From positions 424,390 to 488,389 of the forward strand of contig SJOL01008888.1 of the NCBI GenBank assembly GCA_004794785.1: a stretch of 64,000 bases of DNA, in the 5' to 3' direction. A program made the translations under genes and the position numbers. This stretch comes from Opisthorchis felineus (Eukaryota > Platyhelminthes > Trematoda > Opisthorchiida > Opisthorchiidae). Positions 1 to 13,905 of the stretch are shown one piece after another (position 1 is the first letter of the stretch; each line of letters begins with the position of its first letter). Under the pieces are notes generated by a model. The model saw only the letters and a list, made by a program, of their open reading frames with translations. It did not search any database and was not told where the DNA came from.

Positions 1-1780
1 CCCACTCCGTTGAACTTGTGCCAGAACTTCAAAGCATTGGCCACCCCATTGTAGTGTCTGCTCGTTCTGTCCAGAAACCCACTGATTTTTTCAATGGCAC
101 TTTCCAAGACTCACTATACCGGTGGAGATAAAACCTCGCCACGCACCCAATACAGCATGCGCTGACCGCTGTAAAAAACTGCTAGCTGTGATGAATTCCT
201 TGGCTTTGTCTCTCGGGACGCCCGCCGCAAAGACAGGAAACTTTCTTCCTATACAGGCCGTGAATAGCCACCCTATTCTGAGTTTTTGCGGACGAAGAGG
301 TCGTAATTATTTTTTACGTAATCCAAAATAGTTTCCAAATGCAGTGCAGAAGAGAACACGTGAACAAACCAATTTGTTCACAAAATTTCCAACCGTCATC
401 ACGAAGACACCATGCTTAGTCACTGGCAGCCAATAAAATATGAATCCCGCGCCCATAGTGGAGCATGAGTAAGTTTAAACAGCTTCCAACAAAACGGCGC
501 TCGCATGGCGGAGGTTTCAATGGTTCGAATAAATACCATCAAATACCAAAACTTTTTGTTGGAGTTTTCTTCGTTCAAACTACGGTTTCAGAGAAATTTG
601 CAGTGGGTCTAAGGACCGGCGCCGGCAGCGTTTTTTTCAGTTTTCTTTCAAGTCAACCGGCTTCATTATTTAACTAGTCGCTCACATCGCTCCAGTTTTT
701 TTGGTTTCTACAACGACGATGACTTATCACGTGATGAGCGTGTCTCCTTGGTTGTACATCCCTCCCCGTTGTATAGTTGCCCGCCGCGCTCATTCGTTAT
801 CGGCCCGATCATGCCTCATTTGGCATGTTCCCTAAAAATTGGGAAATGAACCTATTGCTATTGTTTAGCTAAGTTGCGTAGGTCCTTGCTCGAGTCAACA
901 TATCCCATCACTCCACAAAATCGAAACCTAGGTCACTCAAGATGCGGTGCTGCGATTGCTCGCGGGATTCTGTTCTCATAATATTTTTTGAGTCATTCGA
1001 TTCAACTAGCTCCTCTTGCTTATAATTGGAGACCGGCATAGTTCTGTTTTCGGGTCCACTCGTTCGCACTGGAGCACGTACCGGTGCTGAAATGTGGGTA
1101 GTTTAGACAAGAATCAGTGCGATAGTATTGAGAATTTGAAGAAGCTGTGTTACCTTCAGCATTGGTAAGAGCAGCTGGAGGCCAACGGGGACAGAACTGA
1201 CAACACACATTTCTTGGTTCCCGACAGGGCTAGCGTAAGAGTTTGAGCCAAAGATGCCCCAGTTGTTGCACCTGGATGGAAGGGTGCTTGTACGGGACAA
1301 CGGTGGAATTACCTTTTATAGACACCTAGCATGAATATGCAGCAGGGTGCAAGGAGGTTTCTTCATGTTGAACAGCTTGCCTTGTGGTTAAGAACAGGAA
1401 GTCATAAGCACTTTGTCTTTGCAGCCAAGTGAGACTGGCTTTTGATGCCGGGAGCCGGCTATTCCCAAGTCCGTCACCAAAGTGCAGTGATATCAGGCAG
1501 TAAATAGATGATATTTTCCTACAGAGTTGTCGAACTGTGTACTCGGGCGGAATCCAGTCAGCCGCTTTGTGAAATTGGATCTGAAACCAAAATACCAGGC
1601 GCTGACGAATCTCTGATGCAATGCGTTCAAAGGAAAACGACGTTTTTCCAGATAAAGTAAGTCACATACCGTATCATACCAGCAATAGGTTGAAACGTTT
1701 GCAAAGGGGAAAGTCCATTTTTGACACACGTACTAGGGGTTAGTATCAGCAATGTCAAGTTGCACCCGAGAGACCTCCGA
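1..1780. other. No recognised feature
   Basis: Open frames on both strands are all under 80 codons, and none resembles a family I know. No SINE, LTR or LINE motif was seen. It lies just beyond the 3' end of the minus-strand retroposon that ends near 1780. Confidence 0.5.
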
Positions 1781-4700
1781 AGGAGTGTCGCCAGAAGTGT
1801 ATATAATAGTAATATTTATTTCCAACTAGTGGGTGGCGTACCTTCAGGCATGATCATAAAGTTACAGTCAGAATAAGAGCATGACTGGTGGGGTTTGTGG
1901 GCACCGGGAATTTCGTGGATAAGGGACGGCGACATAAACAGTGGGCATTATCCGAAGTAGACTTGGTCACGCCTGAGGCGGCATGGGTAGGGAACCGAAA
2001 TCTCGAGGGCTCATTCTTTCTTATGGGGAACATATCAGATGAGACAAGATTCTATCGTTAAGATTTGAAAGGGGCGGGCAAAAACAATACGAGGGAGGGC
2101 ATAGGAGGAAGCTTCTTGCATCGTACGTGATAAAAAACTTCAAACTGCGGGAAATGTGGAACCAGAATAACGGATCTGGAGAGGCAGCAGAACTGCCACG
2201 AGCTGACCGGCCGATTTGAACTGAAGCCTAAAACCGTCACTGAGGCTTCGTAGCCTTGGGCTGTTGGGCGTATGGTCAGGGTCACGGAAAACCTAAATCA
2301 GGATGGTGAAGTGGGGGAATTTGCAGTACGGATGAATGGTAGTAGGAGACGCAGACTCTCAGTGTGCAGTGAAACTGGAGAGACTTATTAGTGTTGCTGC
2401 TGGAGCGGGTTTGAGTGTAAAAGTCCCTTGGGAGAAGGAGGTCACGCAAACACACAAGAAGCAACGCGAACTGCACGGAAAATGACTGACTTGGTGAGGA
2501 GTACAAAGTAAAAGACACCGAGATGTTTCGAGCCGATGGAATGTTCAGCATATTGGGATGAACGCCTCCCGGGGGCGGCTGGGACTAGATGATGCCTTGC
2601 ATTGTGGTTGTAGGTAAGGGAACGAGTGGGCGCAGTCATAAGTGGAGAGTGAACAGTTACGGGTATGATATCAAACTGGGTATGACAGTGCCGTACCGTA
2701 CTGCACCGAGATACTTCAGTTTCTGGACAGCCCCGTGACAGACGTCGTGATTGAGGTAGTTGGGCTAGGATATGCAGTTCTGTGAGCAGCGGGATGTTGC
2801 GGGTTTCCAGGGGATTTCGCAGGGAGAGCAAGACCAATGTAATATTGCAGGTAGTATTTGTTTTTTGTGCTGTCAGGGATACCTTTCATGTGTAATGCAC
2901 AGATCGGGTGGAGTGGATAACGGCCAAACAGGACGTATATAGCACGTATTACCGCAGATCGAAGCTTGGGAAGAAGATGAGATGGGATGAGATCAATAAG
3001 GCCTGGAGAGTTGTAGGAGTCATCAGACTGGATATAATCCTTTAAAAAAACTGAACGTTTGCTACAGTTAGGGTGCTGACGACAAGTGGCTAAACGAGAC
3101 GAGATAAGGATGGATCTGCGCTCAGTAGACTAGTCATCAAAGTCAAGCTGAGATTTCCAATATATTCCATTATACTACCTGAGACATAGGACAGTACGAT
3201 GTAAATGGGGAGGGAGGCGGCGTGGTAAGGGAAACCAAACACTCTCGGACTGGCGGAGGTGGAACTTCTTCGATGATGGACAAGATTTCCTGTAGGTTAA
3301 TAGTGAGTTGGACAACACTAGGACAATCCAAGAGGGTAGGTGCACGCGACGGGAATGGCCACTAGTTCCCGAAGCACTACTATCAGCTTCAGTCTAAAAG
3401 TGGTGCATGGCGAAAAAGACTTTCGACGCTAGCCTCGCACGCTGGTAGTGGAGGGTTTGGAGTCTCTGTATATTTATAATGTGTGTCCACGCCTGGGAGC
3501 AGCTGATAGGTGTTTTTTGTTTGGTTGACGAAATGGGTTTTGGTGCGGTGTGGCCTCGATTCTGACGATGGCAGATACGGCTATGCACGTCCATGTAAGC
3601 CATGGGCTTCGCAGAGTATCTTCAGGCTATCCCAGGTATATTGTTTTTTTGACAGACGGAAGGCCAGTTTTTTCTTTCTTCTCATCTGTAGTTTATGGCG
3701 TTGCCAGATAAAGAACTCAACCCAGGCGAGTCCAACACCAGCAGCAACAAACAGAAGACAGCGGTGCTCTTTTTTAATTTCCTGAATCCAAAGACCAGGC
3801 TCAGAACCATCGGCGATGGGCGATGCACCCGTACTACTGGAGGGGTGGCGGGTATACGAATGCACCACGGTGCAACGTAACAAAGCGACCTTCCCTGCAG
3901 GGCTTACCCGTCCACCACAAGAAGTTTTCATCCCTCGCGCATGCTACCAGATCTGCAAGGTGGGAAACCATCTAAGCAGTCATAAATGCAGTTTGTGCAG
4001 AGTATGAGGTTCATTATGGTGTAGGGAATGTCTCTGGAATAGTGGTGTGCAGCTGGAAGGAGAGTTTCGTTTCGTGAAGTCATTTGCATCGTCAGCAGGT
4101 TTGGGGAGGGATATGGCGTAGAGAGATTCGTTGGTGTGGGAAATGGGTGGCATTCGAAAATGGTCTACAGGTGGGACAGAAGTGGGTGAGCAGGATGGTG
4201 GAAGTACATGAGGGTCTGGGCCGGCCACCGGCATTAGCGGATGCGAGATCTTACCAAGCACGTGGTACGTGTGGCCTGACGGGCTCGTCATGTAATTATG
4301 GGGAGGCCGGAACAAAGTCGATTTTTCTTGTGAAGAACAAGGGACAGATTTTCGGAGGTACAGTTGAGGGTGCGCTATGTATCGCAGTCTCGACAATAAA
4401 TGCTCGAGTCCGAAGGCGTTTTTTCCAGAGGTGGAACGCGGAGAGAAAGCAGGTCAGGAGGTCTGTGACGAGAACGAGTGCAGTCAATGACTGGTGCAGT
4501 CATTGTTCGTGCTGGGAGACGTACCGCATCAGTCGTTTCAGGACCTGTAGGGAGTCCTCCGGGCTGATGGGGACATTTGCAAATTTCGTGGGTGGTAAAG
4601 CAAAATGTCCACTTGCAAAAGCGATGAAGGGCTCAGTGTCTTTTAAGGCTATGAAACAAGAAGCTACTGAATATTTTGGTATGGGTCCAGTTCTGTGAGT

Positions 4701-5900
4701 AATCGCAGATCACTAAAAGATCAAGGGCACCATGGGAGCGTCAACGTAGGTACTAACGGTTGATGGCCTAACAGGTTCAGCTGCGACAGCACACGGGTTT
4801 ACAGGGGGACAAGGTGGCCGAGGGTTTATGATGAGACGTCCGTGAGTTTTACTCATAGATTCGTCAGTTGTCTGCACCCTTCCGGGTTTGCTCGTTTTGT
4901 TGATCATATGGGATGTCGGGGTACTTAGGGGGCCGGCAGAGTTCACTTGGCATCCCGGAGGAGGGATATGATAGTTAGCCTAAAAATCTGTGAGAATCGG
5001 TGGAGGGTTCAATCTGATGGCTTCCAGTGACCGAATTATGGGATTTAGGTAGTAGCTTCTTGGTAAGCTGTCTTTGTGTTCGAGTACAAGCAGCTTTGAT
5101 TTTTTGTGGTTCGGAATTTTTCGGTAGAGGAGAGAAGAGCCTGGGACGTTATCAGACACACGCCATCGTTTTTATCCCGGAATTGTATTATTATTGGGCA
5201 GCACATAGATGGTTTCAACTTTCGGAGACGTCGAACTGTGCACGTGGTGTCAAGAATGTCACATGCAGTCAAGATGGCAGTTTTGGTGTGTTCAAGCGGA
5301 ATTCCATCAGGTGCGTTGAATATTAGGGCCTTATGATGGCATTCAGTACGTTGACAAACCTCAGAGGCAATCGCGTCAACTAGAATTGACGCTTTTTCTA
5401 GATTGGCTGGATTGCATGTTGCGTCAGGATTTTTGAGACCTGCAATAGGCTGTACGGCTCGGAACGAGGATATTTCATTTTCCATCTTGTGTAGACGGGC
5501 TCTGAGACGTATCATGTCTTTCAGGATCTGAGATCCTACTGGTAGCAGCGAGAGAAGTGTTGCTGGGTTGAGGAGGCAGAGATGTCAGTTAGTACTACTG
5601 AACAATTTGAGGTTACTTGGAGCGCCACGTTTACCGGCCTTGAAAGGTGAGGGGGTTGGGAGCTGGGTCTTCTGGCTGTGAGGCGCCTCTTTGGACATAT
5701 TGGGGAGATAGATAATGAGGACTCGGGGTCCAGCAACCTCTCTGAGGAGGAAGACGGGAGTGGTGCCATAATGTGATACTTCGGTATAGGTTGAGGAGTA
5801 TTTGATTGGGGCAATAAGGATGAGGGAACTCTTGAGTAGTAGGAAGAATCTAGATCGTTTTGCAAGGGTCTCAGCCAATCTTAGCCACCTATATGAGCTG
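1780..5900 (-). mobile_element. Decayed ORF1-bearing retroposon, minus copy
   Basis: Read on the minus strand, the stretch 3610 to 1790 is clearly homologous to + strand 8560-10370. Both carry a CATGGCTTACAT..GACGTGC start block, the shared block TGCCATACCCAGTTTGATA (with small changes), and the same end, in which ACTAGTTGGAAATAAATATT here matches ACAAGTTGGGAATAAACATT there. The two lie in opposite orientation. The shared end with an AATAAA and an AT-rich tail looks like the 3' end of a polyadenylated retroposon. The minus-strand frame at 5515-5045 upstream resembles LINE ORF1 proteins. Every frame is broken, and no reverse transcriptase was found in it. It may be the front part of a CR1-like LINE or a non-autonomous derivative. 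Confidence 0.55.
5045..5515 (-). pseudogene. ORF1-like fragment (CR1-type LINE)
   Basis: An open frame of 156 codons. It contains a basic, heptad-like start (RLRARLHKMENEISSFRAV) followed by a region with KALIFNAPDGI near residue 63 and CPIIIQFRDKNDGV near residue 106. In CR1-type ORF1 proteins a coiled segment is followed by a compact RNA-binding fold with strands of this type, so ORF1 is the best guess. The similarity is pattern-level only. It sits at the 5' side of the minus-strand retroposon, where ORF1 belongs. The second frame at 5536-5878 (proline/serine-rich) could be more of the same ORF1. There is no intact start-to-stop gene. Confidence 0.4.
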
Positions 5901-7100
5901 GTGGTTTAGATAGAAGCGTGAAACAGTGGCAGCACGTCAACGGGGACGATCATGTAGATGAAGACTAAACGTGCTCGACGAACTGGGGACTGACACTGAC
6001 AATATTAAGCCTACTGAAGATGGGAGAACCGTTTGCCTTTGTGATCGCAGCTGATTAGGGGACCACCGTAAATAAATAGTTACCTAGTATAAAATGGGTA
6101 AAGACCTATGGATGGACAAGAATCCAAAAAATGTTTCTACGACACCTGACCGTGAAATTTTAGTTTGGTGGAGGACACGCATCTCCTACCAAATTAAAAG
6201 TTGTCTCACAAAACAGAAATCACTCAGCTCTCTCCTAACAAAGAATTCGCCCTGTGAGCGGAGCCACTCTGAGTTGAAGCCGGTTTTCAGCATACGTTGC
6301 TCCATTGAAAAGGTTAAAAACCTCTTCACAGCACCAATTATACCTTTCCGGAAGCGACATAACATCGAATTACCCCGCTCGCTCAGTTATAGTTTGTTGC
6401 ATTACTACTTCATTTTTAGAGCATTCCAAAGCCTAGATCTCGGATTCGAACTTTAAAAATGTGTGGGAACCTTAGCGTTCCCTGTCACGGAAACCCAACA
6501 TTAATCGGTCTGCTTCTCGGGAGTTTGATTTCCACCTACTTAGGCAAATGGCAACGTGCTGCCGAGGGAGCAGTGTCTTTTCTTCAAGACACCGCTGTTC
6601 AGCAACCGAGCTGTTCATTGTTACTACGGGACGGCGTGTATCAAACCGTATACCTAATGCTTGGTAAATGATGAAAGGGCGAGAGTCGGGATTTAGCATA
6701 ACCTGTTGCGGTGGACTGACAGCCGCATCGAGTCACTGACGGACAAGATGGATATTTTCTACGTACTGATGGCCACGGCTCCCCGATGCATTAGTGAAGA
6801 CCACCAAGGAGTCTCCTGTGAACAGGCGCATGAGGGAGCCCGGGATAATCATTTGAGGGTCGTTCTCCAGAAAAAAACGTGCGAACAAAACTGGTACATT
6901 TGTGCCTAGCAAAGCCCAACTACGAATCCTTTCAAGCAGAGTGTTTGCGCGGAAACGGAAGCAAGCGAACTTTTGGGCTTCTGGCCACACTTTTCTCCTC
7001 AACTGCCGTACAGAGCATGTTAGGACAGGCTGTCAGTATTCAAAAGGCCTTCCCAAAAATGAAGCGTTTATCCGAGGAGTGCCCCCTATAGGTGCGAAGA
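5900..7100. other. Spacer between the two inverted retroposon copies
   Basis: The only longer frames are 6094-6456 (+, 120 codons) and two overlapping opposite-strand frames near 6460-6700. None has a recognisable motif, and no splice signals frame them convincingly. I see no repeat that matches elsewhere in the window. Confidence 0.4.
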
Positions 7101-10100
7101 CCGAGTCACAGCGGCCCTAGAGGTGAGGCGCAAAACAAGCTTTCGCTTGGTGACAGATCAGATGACCATAATTATGGCCAATCCGATGGTAGTTATGGAC
7201 TCTAGAGCTCCTAAAATCACGCTAGTGCAACGAGCCGCGGCCCCAGATCGCAGTTTCCACGCAACCGTCGCAGACCACTTGACAGCCAACTACAGTGATG
7301 CTCGGAGCGAGGCATGCCTTGCAAGGACACAGTGTCCAACATATGTGGAATCAGTTGCGGGGTTTTTTGGAATCCTCGTCACTCATTTCCTGAGGGAACG
7401 ATAAAGGCGCAGGGGTGAGCGGCACACCCAATTTACAAGTTTTAGGCTAGATTGGGTCAGCTGGGCGGATACAAGCAGCGAATTCCACAGACAGGTCAGC
7501 CATATCCGTCAGTCTTGATGTCGGAGGTTGCTGTGAGAACCCCAAAATTGCTGAAAATGTGAGACTGCAAGCCTCCAGCTCCACTCCACCAAAATCGATC
7601 TGTACGATTGTAGACCCAATCGTTACTCATGGCCCCAGTAGCCAAAGCTACGAATCCGACAACGGAGTACCGAAAAATCCTACGCACACCGAGTTAGCCA
7701 CGCCAATTGCTGACGACTTAGGAATCGACACAAAAACAAAAGGAAAGCGACTGCTGTCAAACAACCTACATAAACTTCGCCCAATCGGGAAGGTGCTTGC
7801 TGGATTCAAGGTGCAGTCCTCTGCGAAAACGAGGCTGTCCGGTACTTCGCCAAAAGCAACACTCCCTGGTGGTACCATCTAACACGCAAGCGACCCGACG
7901 GGGCCTCAGAGAAACACCATGCTGTTCAAAATGCGCGCCCAACAAACCAAATAGACGCATACTCACCCCTAATCCTCGAACAACAACTAATCCAGACTTT
8001 CAAAATCTGGTATTGCAAGAGCAGCAAGCAGCGACCGTCGAAATTTTTTGACCACGTGGAGAAAATCCGAGCCCTTCAAAGGCGAATTGCCCGCGCAAAC
8101 CGGTCCCTTTGGGAGCAAACCCCCTGCATGGGAGCAGATGTTCTCGGAAGTGCCAAGGCAGGAAGTGGACAAGTATAACGCAGTGGCCCCTTCGAAGCTT
8201 TGGAATCAAACCCGGCGTGCAGCTATTAAACCTGCTATCTACTCTGGCAGCATACTTCTGCTCCCACCTCCGGAAGCAAGAGGGATGGTGTTGAAGTGCT
8301 TGTCCACAAACTGTCTCAGTCTTCAACAAAGTTCGCGATGTTCAACGCTCGGCTTCCCTCGAACAACCATCCACAACACCAGTTACAGAAACCTGGATCA
8401 CACCAGATGTTTGTTGCTGCTGGGCTGGACTCGTCCCGGTTGTCATTTAACTGACAAAGCTATAAACTACATACGATGAAAAAATGAAAAAAACTTGACT
8501 CCCGTCTGTTAAGAAAATAAGTTCGTAAGAAACAGATGGAATAGCCTGGAGACCCTGTGATACCCATGGCTTACATCGACGTGCTTAGCTTAGCTGCCCT
8601 TGTCGTAACTGGGGTTGTACCGAACCAAGGCTCACTTAGTCAACCAAACGAAACACACGCACCTACCTACTGCTCCCAGGAGTAAACGTTTGCAATTAGA
8701 AATGTATGTATACAGAGGCTCCTCCGCTACCAGCATGCAAGACTAGTGCCGAAAGGCTTTTTATTCGCTGTGCACCACTTGTTAACTTGAAGCTGATAGC
8801 AGTGCTTCGGGGACTGATGATTATTTCTCTTACACTTAATTTCTCTCCTGGTACTGTCCAACTCATGTAATAAATACCAGATTAACTAGTCCATTATCTC
8901 GGAAGTTCACTCCCACCAGCCCTTATACATTCTATTTCCTTAACCACAACGCCACTTTGCGTGCGTATATTGGTTTGCACTAGATCCTTTGAACTTTGTT
9001 ATCATATGTTAGCAAACCCAAACCTTGGTCGCTAGTCTAATAAGTACAAATCCATCCCCATCCTATCTCATTTAGTCACTTGCTGTCACCACCCTAATCG
9101 CCGTAGACGTCAAGTTTTTCTTTCTATGTATATTAATGCACATTATCCCATCTGATGTCTCCTCAAACTCACCATGCTTTACTAATCTCATCCCATTCCC
9201 TCATCTTCCCAAGCCTTGAACTTCGACAATATCAGTTATGGACGACCTGGTTGGCTGTTATCCACTTCACCTGGCCTATGGTCTACATCCTCAGGATCCC
9301 AAAACGGACCAAAAACTTGCGATCTTATATCGGCTTCGTTCTACCTTTGTTTCCGTGGCCAGCTTGAAAAGAATCCCGCCGCTCAAAGAATCGCATATCT
9401 CAGCCCAATGACCTTAAATATGACGTCCGTTACGGGACTGCCCAAAAACCGAAGTATGCCAGACCAATGATGGCACGACACTGCCATACCCAGTTTGATA
9501 GCACACCCGCAACTACTCCCTTCCTACTCTCGACCGTACCCTCTCGCCCACTCGTTTCATTAGCTGCAAATACGAACAAGCTCTTCACCTGGCCCCAACC
9601 GCCTCCAAGACCCGTTCATTCCAATCTGCTGAACCCTTCGTTCGTATTTAACCATTTCGGTGGACCTTCAGTTTGTGCTCCCCACAACTTCAGTAATTTT
9701 CTGTACAGTTCGCGTTCCGGCTTGTGTGTTGTCACCAACTCACTCTCCCAAGGAACTTTTATAACCAACTTCACTAAAACAGCGACACCAGTGAGTCTCT
9801 ACAGTTTCCTTGTACACCATGAGTCTGAGATTCCTGCTACCATTTATCCGCATTGCTAATCCCTCCACTTCATCATCCCCACTTACGCTTTTTGTGACCC
9901 TGGCCATAAGCCCAACAGTCCAAGGCCACCAGGTCTCAGCAGTGGTTTTATGTTTAAGTTTGAGTTGGCCGGCTGGATGATGCCAACTCTACTGCTTCAC
10001 CAGATCTGATGTTTTGGTTCCTCATTTTCCACCGTTTACACTTTTCTTGTCATGTGTCAGGCAGGGAGCCCCTTGTTTTGCCCTCCCTCGCTTTGTTTTT

Positions 10101-10370
10101 TGCCCGCAACCTTCATATCCTAGCGATTCAAACTTACTCGTTATCTTCTCAAAAAACCAGTAGTAACTGTGCTTCCCTGCCCGTGCCGGTTTAGTGGTGA
10201 CCACGCCTACATCGGATAATGCCCACCGCCTATGACGCTGTCCCTCTTGCCAAAACCCCCTGTACCCACAATCCCCGCCAGTCATGTTTTTATTCTAATT
10301 GTAACATTATGCTCCTGCCTGACGGCATGCCACCCACAAGTTGGGAATAAACATTTTCATTATCATGTCT
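7100..10370 (+). mobile_element. Decayed retroposon, plus copy
   Basis: The segment 8560-10370 is the inverted, diverged partner of 3610-1790. The upstream part (7120-8300) has short broken frames. Some are basic and polar in the style of an ORF1 protein, for example a frame near 8040 with the residues VEKIRALQRRIARANR, but I could not align them to the minus copy. The shared 3' block ends in CACAAGTTGGGAATAAACATT at 10337-10357. Directly after it a CR1 endonuclease-like frame begins (about 10410). So this is either one long CR1 element running to 12960, or a separate retroposon into whose tail a CR1 copy inserted. Confidence 0.5.
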
Positions 10371-10374
10371 TTGA

Positions 10375-12960
10375 CTACTCCAATTTCCCAGCAGACTCGA
10401 AACGCCGGAGGGCAGGTGGGGTTGCTGCATAGTTACATGCGACCCTGCCTATACACATTGTCCTCTGTGATGCCACTGCTGCACCTTTTGTGAGACACTG
10501 TGGATTCAACTCCCGCTGCGTGGGACCGATTCTCTTCCTCTCGCCGTGGTCTACCGATGTATCTCAGATCCACTGGAAGATGACCAGTTCCTAGTACAAG
10601 CTCTCGAGCAACTCCCCTACAGCTACCACTTCACACGTTGCCTGTTGGTAGGCGATCATAACGCTCGAAAGATCTGGATGGGGTTCCAGCGGATCGGGTC
10701 TAGTGGACATTTTCCATCGCCGCTGACCAAAGTAGTTTAACACAGCTTGGACTCAACATGTTACCGCACTCGCCAGATACCGCGCAGGCCAACTGCAATC
10801 TCCACTGGATTTGGTTATCACCGGCGAAGGACACTCCGTAGATCAAGTGTCAATTAAGGCAACCAGTGTGTGCCAATCTTTGATTTCATCTGTTACTGGG
10901 CCAGGAACCCAGAACCTCAGAAGTGGATCCAAAACATCTGCTGTGCAGACTTCTCAGAAATGCGAATCCTTCTTGACCAACTTAAAGTGGGGCTAGCTTC
11001 AGTGTAGGAGGTATACAGGACCATTATCCAGAAAATTCACCAGGCTGGCATGTTCGCCTCGAAGAAACCAGTGCGCAGTTAAACGGATCAAAAAACACCA
11101 AAAAGGATTCGGTGTTTTCTAGAAACGAGGTCCCGGCTATTCTTTAAAAAGATAACTACAGGTGAAACAGAGGATAAAGTGGTATTTTGTAGAACGCGTA
11201 ACCGCTGTAAATCAAAAGTCCTCCGCGATACTAGACCTTACCCGGCTAAGCGAAAATGTACCATTTAAGTAAATGAGACCGCCGAAGAAATGAACCTTGT
11301 CCTTGAGGGACAGAAATGTGGAACCCACGAGCGGCCCAATAGTTCTATCTGAAGCCTACAGAAAACAATGTACAGGTCCATATTCTGCCTGAGCATCCTC
11401 GTCACATCCAATCCTTTCAAGGCCTCTGAACAACTAAGTCTTCACGGAGAGGGACACTCGTCAACTCTTGCACAACACAAACCCCTTCAGCGCGCTGGGG
11501 CCAGACGACGTCCATTTAGGGATCTAGAGTGAAACGCTGCTCACACTGGCAAAGCATTTCTCCCTGGTGTTTCGTTAGTCCATCGGCGAAGGCAAAATCC
11601 CCTCTGCTAGGAAAGATGCGATTTTCACGCCAGTATACAAAACTCGCTACCGCCTGTTGCCCGGCAGCTACAGGCCTATTGACCTCATTGACACGCCATG
11701 CAAGGTGATGGAGCGCGTTATGAAGTGGGCCATCTTAGGTCACCTCACTACCAAGAACTTGATATCCTCAATGCAACGCGGATTCCTCCCAAACCGTTTT
11801 AAATGCGCGTATTTGTGCACAGCTTAACCCAAGCAAAAAAAGAAAGCTTCGTTTCGGATGCTATATTTTTTACTTCTCAAAAGCATTCGATCGAGTCCCA
11901 CAAGTTCCGCTGCTCTACAAGCTTCAGTCCTATTATTCAAGGGTCAAGGCTTTCCCATCAGAGAGAACATTCCAAGCGAAAGTAGGCTTGGTTCACTGTG
12001 CTTCGTCACAGGTCTCCATTGGAGATTCTCAAGGCTACGTTTTGGGACCTCTTCCGTTTCTGATCTACGTCAACGACCTTCCTGATGTTTTTTCAAGTTC
12101 ACGTCCATTTTTTGCAGACGACTTGAAAGCCGACGCCATTGCCCTCCAAATGTATGCAGACGACGCAAAGCAGCGGACTTTGGAATGGCACCTTCTTCTG
12201 AATGACGAAAAGCGCGTCCATATGTCGTTCGGAGGAGACTCAGTGAACGCGTTTATTGTCCTTGGTGAGAATGAAACAGAAGACATTACGAGTATAGATA
12301 CGAAAAATGATTTAGGTGTCTGCGGCTCTTCAAGTTTGTCCTTCTCACTACACCATGAAATATCGGCTCAGAAGGCAGTCGTCGTCCTCTGGATAATTCA
12401 GTGCACCCCCCGTTTTACTCCAGACACTTTATCGGGCCTACTTCAGACTACTTTTTGAAAATGTCAACCGAGTTTTATAGTCATAACAAAAGAAATATAT
12501 AACCCCCATTGAGCGTATCCAACGAGGTGCTACGACAATGATAGCCGGCCTTAAATCCTCTGATTATTGAACGCGTCTCGTGGTGCTTCACCTCTTTCCC
12601 CTGGAGTGTCGTCGCCTTCGAGGAGACCTGATATTTACTTATGCTTTGAACAAGGTTCCACCAAACCATTTACCCAACTAATACACAGCGGGGACATGGT
12701 AAGAAGAGTATCTAGTTTAAAGCACTTTTAGACGCCTTTTATTGTCAGTCCTTGCGTTGGCAATCTTACGTCCTTGCGCTGAGAAGTTAAAGAGTAGTGC
12801 TACACCCCTTTTTCGCCTGTGCCTTCCGGGTGAAGGAAAGCCACTGAACGACAAGTACAAACCTGAGCCAGAAGCTCGGGGAAAGCCTTGATGCTTTTAA
12901 TCAATCCGTGAATCCGGGAGTTCGCGAATCCGTGAATGGTACTGAAACTGTAATCCATGA
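10375..12960 (+). mobile_element. CR1-like LINE, copy 1 (5' truncated, degenerate)
   Basis: Broken frames follow the order of a CR1 ORF2. The first is an endonuclease stretch with RRRAGGVAA near 10410 and LLVGDHNAR near 10650, the GDxN signature of AP-type endonucleases. Next comes a basic linker with TPKRIRCFLETRSRLF near 11090. The reverse-transcriptase blocks are [11 protein letters not shown] near 12055 and FFADD near 12110, the catalytic motif; a second YADD-like run at 12153 is probably not the active site. The C-terminal part ends near 12680. The 3' part repeats copy 2 closely, and the tail (12895-12940) carries short direct repeats of GAATCCGTGAA type, like the microsatellite tails of CR1. 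Multiple stops and frameshifts make it inactive. Confidence 0.8.
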
Positions 12961-13616
12961 CCAGACCATGCATGTCCACCAGGAGCTCCAACCGTCTATC
13001 TGCTGACCTCTATCAAAGAATCTCCTGAATAAAACTGCGGATTCCAGTCTCCAAAGTGTGAGTGAAGGCCGTAAGAAGATCGGCTATTTGACACTACTTT
13101 TGAACCGATATTCCCGACGGTCAACCTCGGTCACGGAGACGCTACTGCCCTTTGGGACTCCAGAAAGTTCACGATGCTGACGCGATGTTCGTCCCCAGAA
13201 AACCAGCACGCAGCCAGATGAACCGCAAGCTACCGAAAAGAATTCGGCGTCTACTGGAAAATAGATCTCAACTGTTTTCCAAAAAGTTGACTACAGGAGA
13301 CATAGAAGACGAACTGGCATTTCGTAAAATGCGGAACCGCTGTAAATCAGAAATCCGCCAATGGAACATACGAAAACAAGCCAGAATTCTGGATCTCGCC
13401 CGGAAAAACAGAAATGTGCTGTTTAAATACATGAGATATCGCCGCAGAAACAGGCCATCTGCGTTCTCCCTGAGGGACAGGAACGGGACACCCACGAGTG
13501 ACCCAGTAGTGGTATCTGAGGTCTACAGAGAACACTATGCAGGCCTATATTCAGTCCCATCGTTCACGTCACACCCAATCTTGTCAAGGCGTAACTAGGA
13601 ATGGCCTCTAACCGAT

Positions 13617-13905
13617 TTGGTCTTCACGGTGGAGGACGTTGGTCAACTCTTGCACAAGATCAACCCGTTCTGCGCATTGGGGCCAGATGAAGTCCACCCA
13701 AGGATCCTGAAGGAAACGTCGTGCACTCTGGCAAATAATTTCTATCTGGTGTTTCGTCAGTCGCTTGACGAAGGCCACCTTCCCTCTTCCTGGAGGGAAG
13801 CGATAGTCACACCAATCTACAAAACTGGTGACCGACTATCGCCTGGCAACTACAGGCCCATAAGCCTCACTAGCGTGCCATGCAAGGTGATGGAACGCAT
13901 TCTGA
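13617..13905 (+). pseudogene. CR1 reverse transcriptase, N-terminal part
   Basis: An open frame of 96 codons up to the assembly gap. It contains CALGPDEVHPRILKE, the usual GPDxxxP entry to LINE reverse transcriptases, then SWREAIVTPIYKTGDR and NYRPISLTSVPCKVMERIL, the conserved RPISL fingers block. These motifs are standard for CR1, Jockey and RTE enzymes; the linker before and the C-terminus after point to CR1. The catalytic region with the aspartates is in the gap and cannot be judged. Translation across the Ns is meaningless, and the frame on the far side differs. Confidence 0.85.

Noticed and set aside
4084..4698. 204-codon + strand frame
   Set aside because: It lies antisense to the minus-strand retroposon, has no known motif, and matches the shadow of opposite-strand coding-like sequence.
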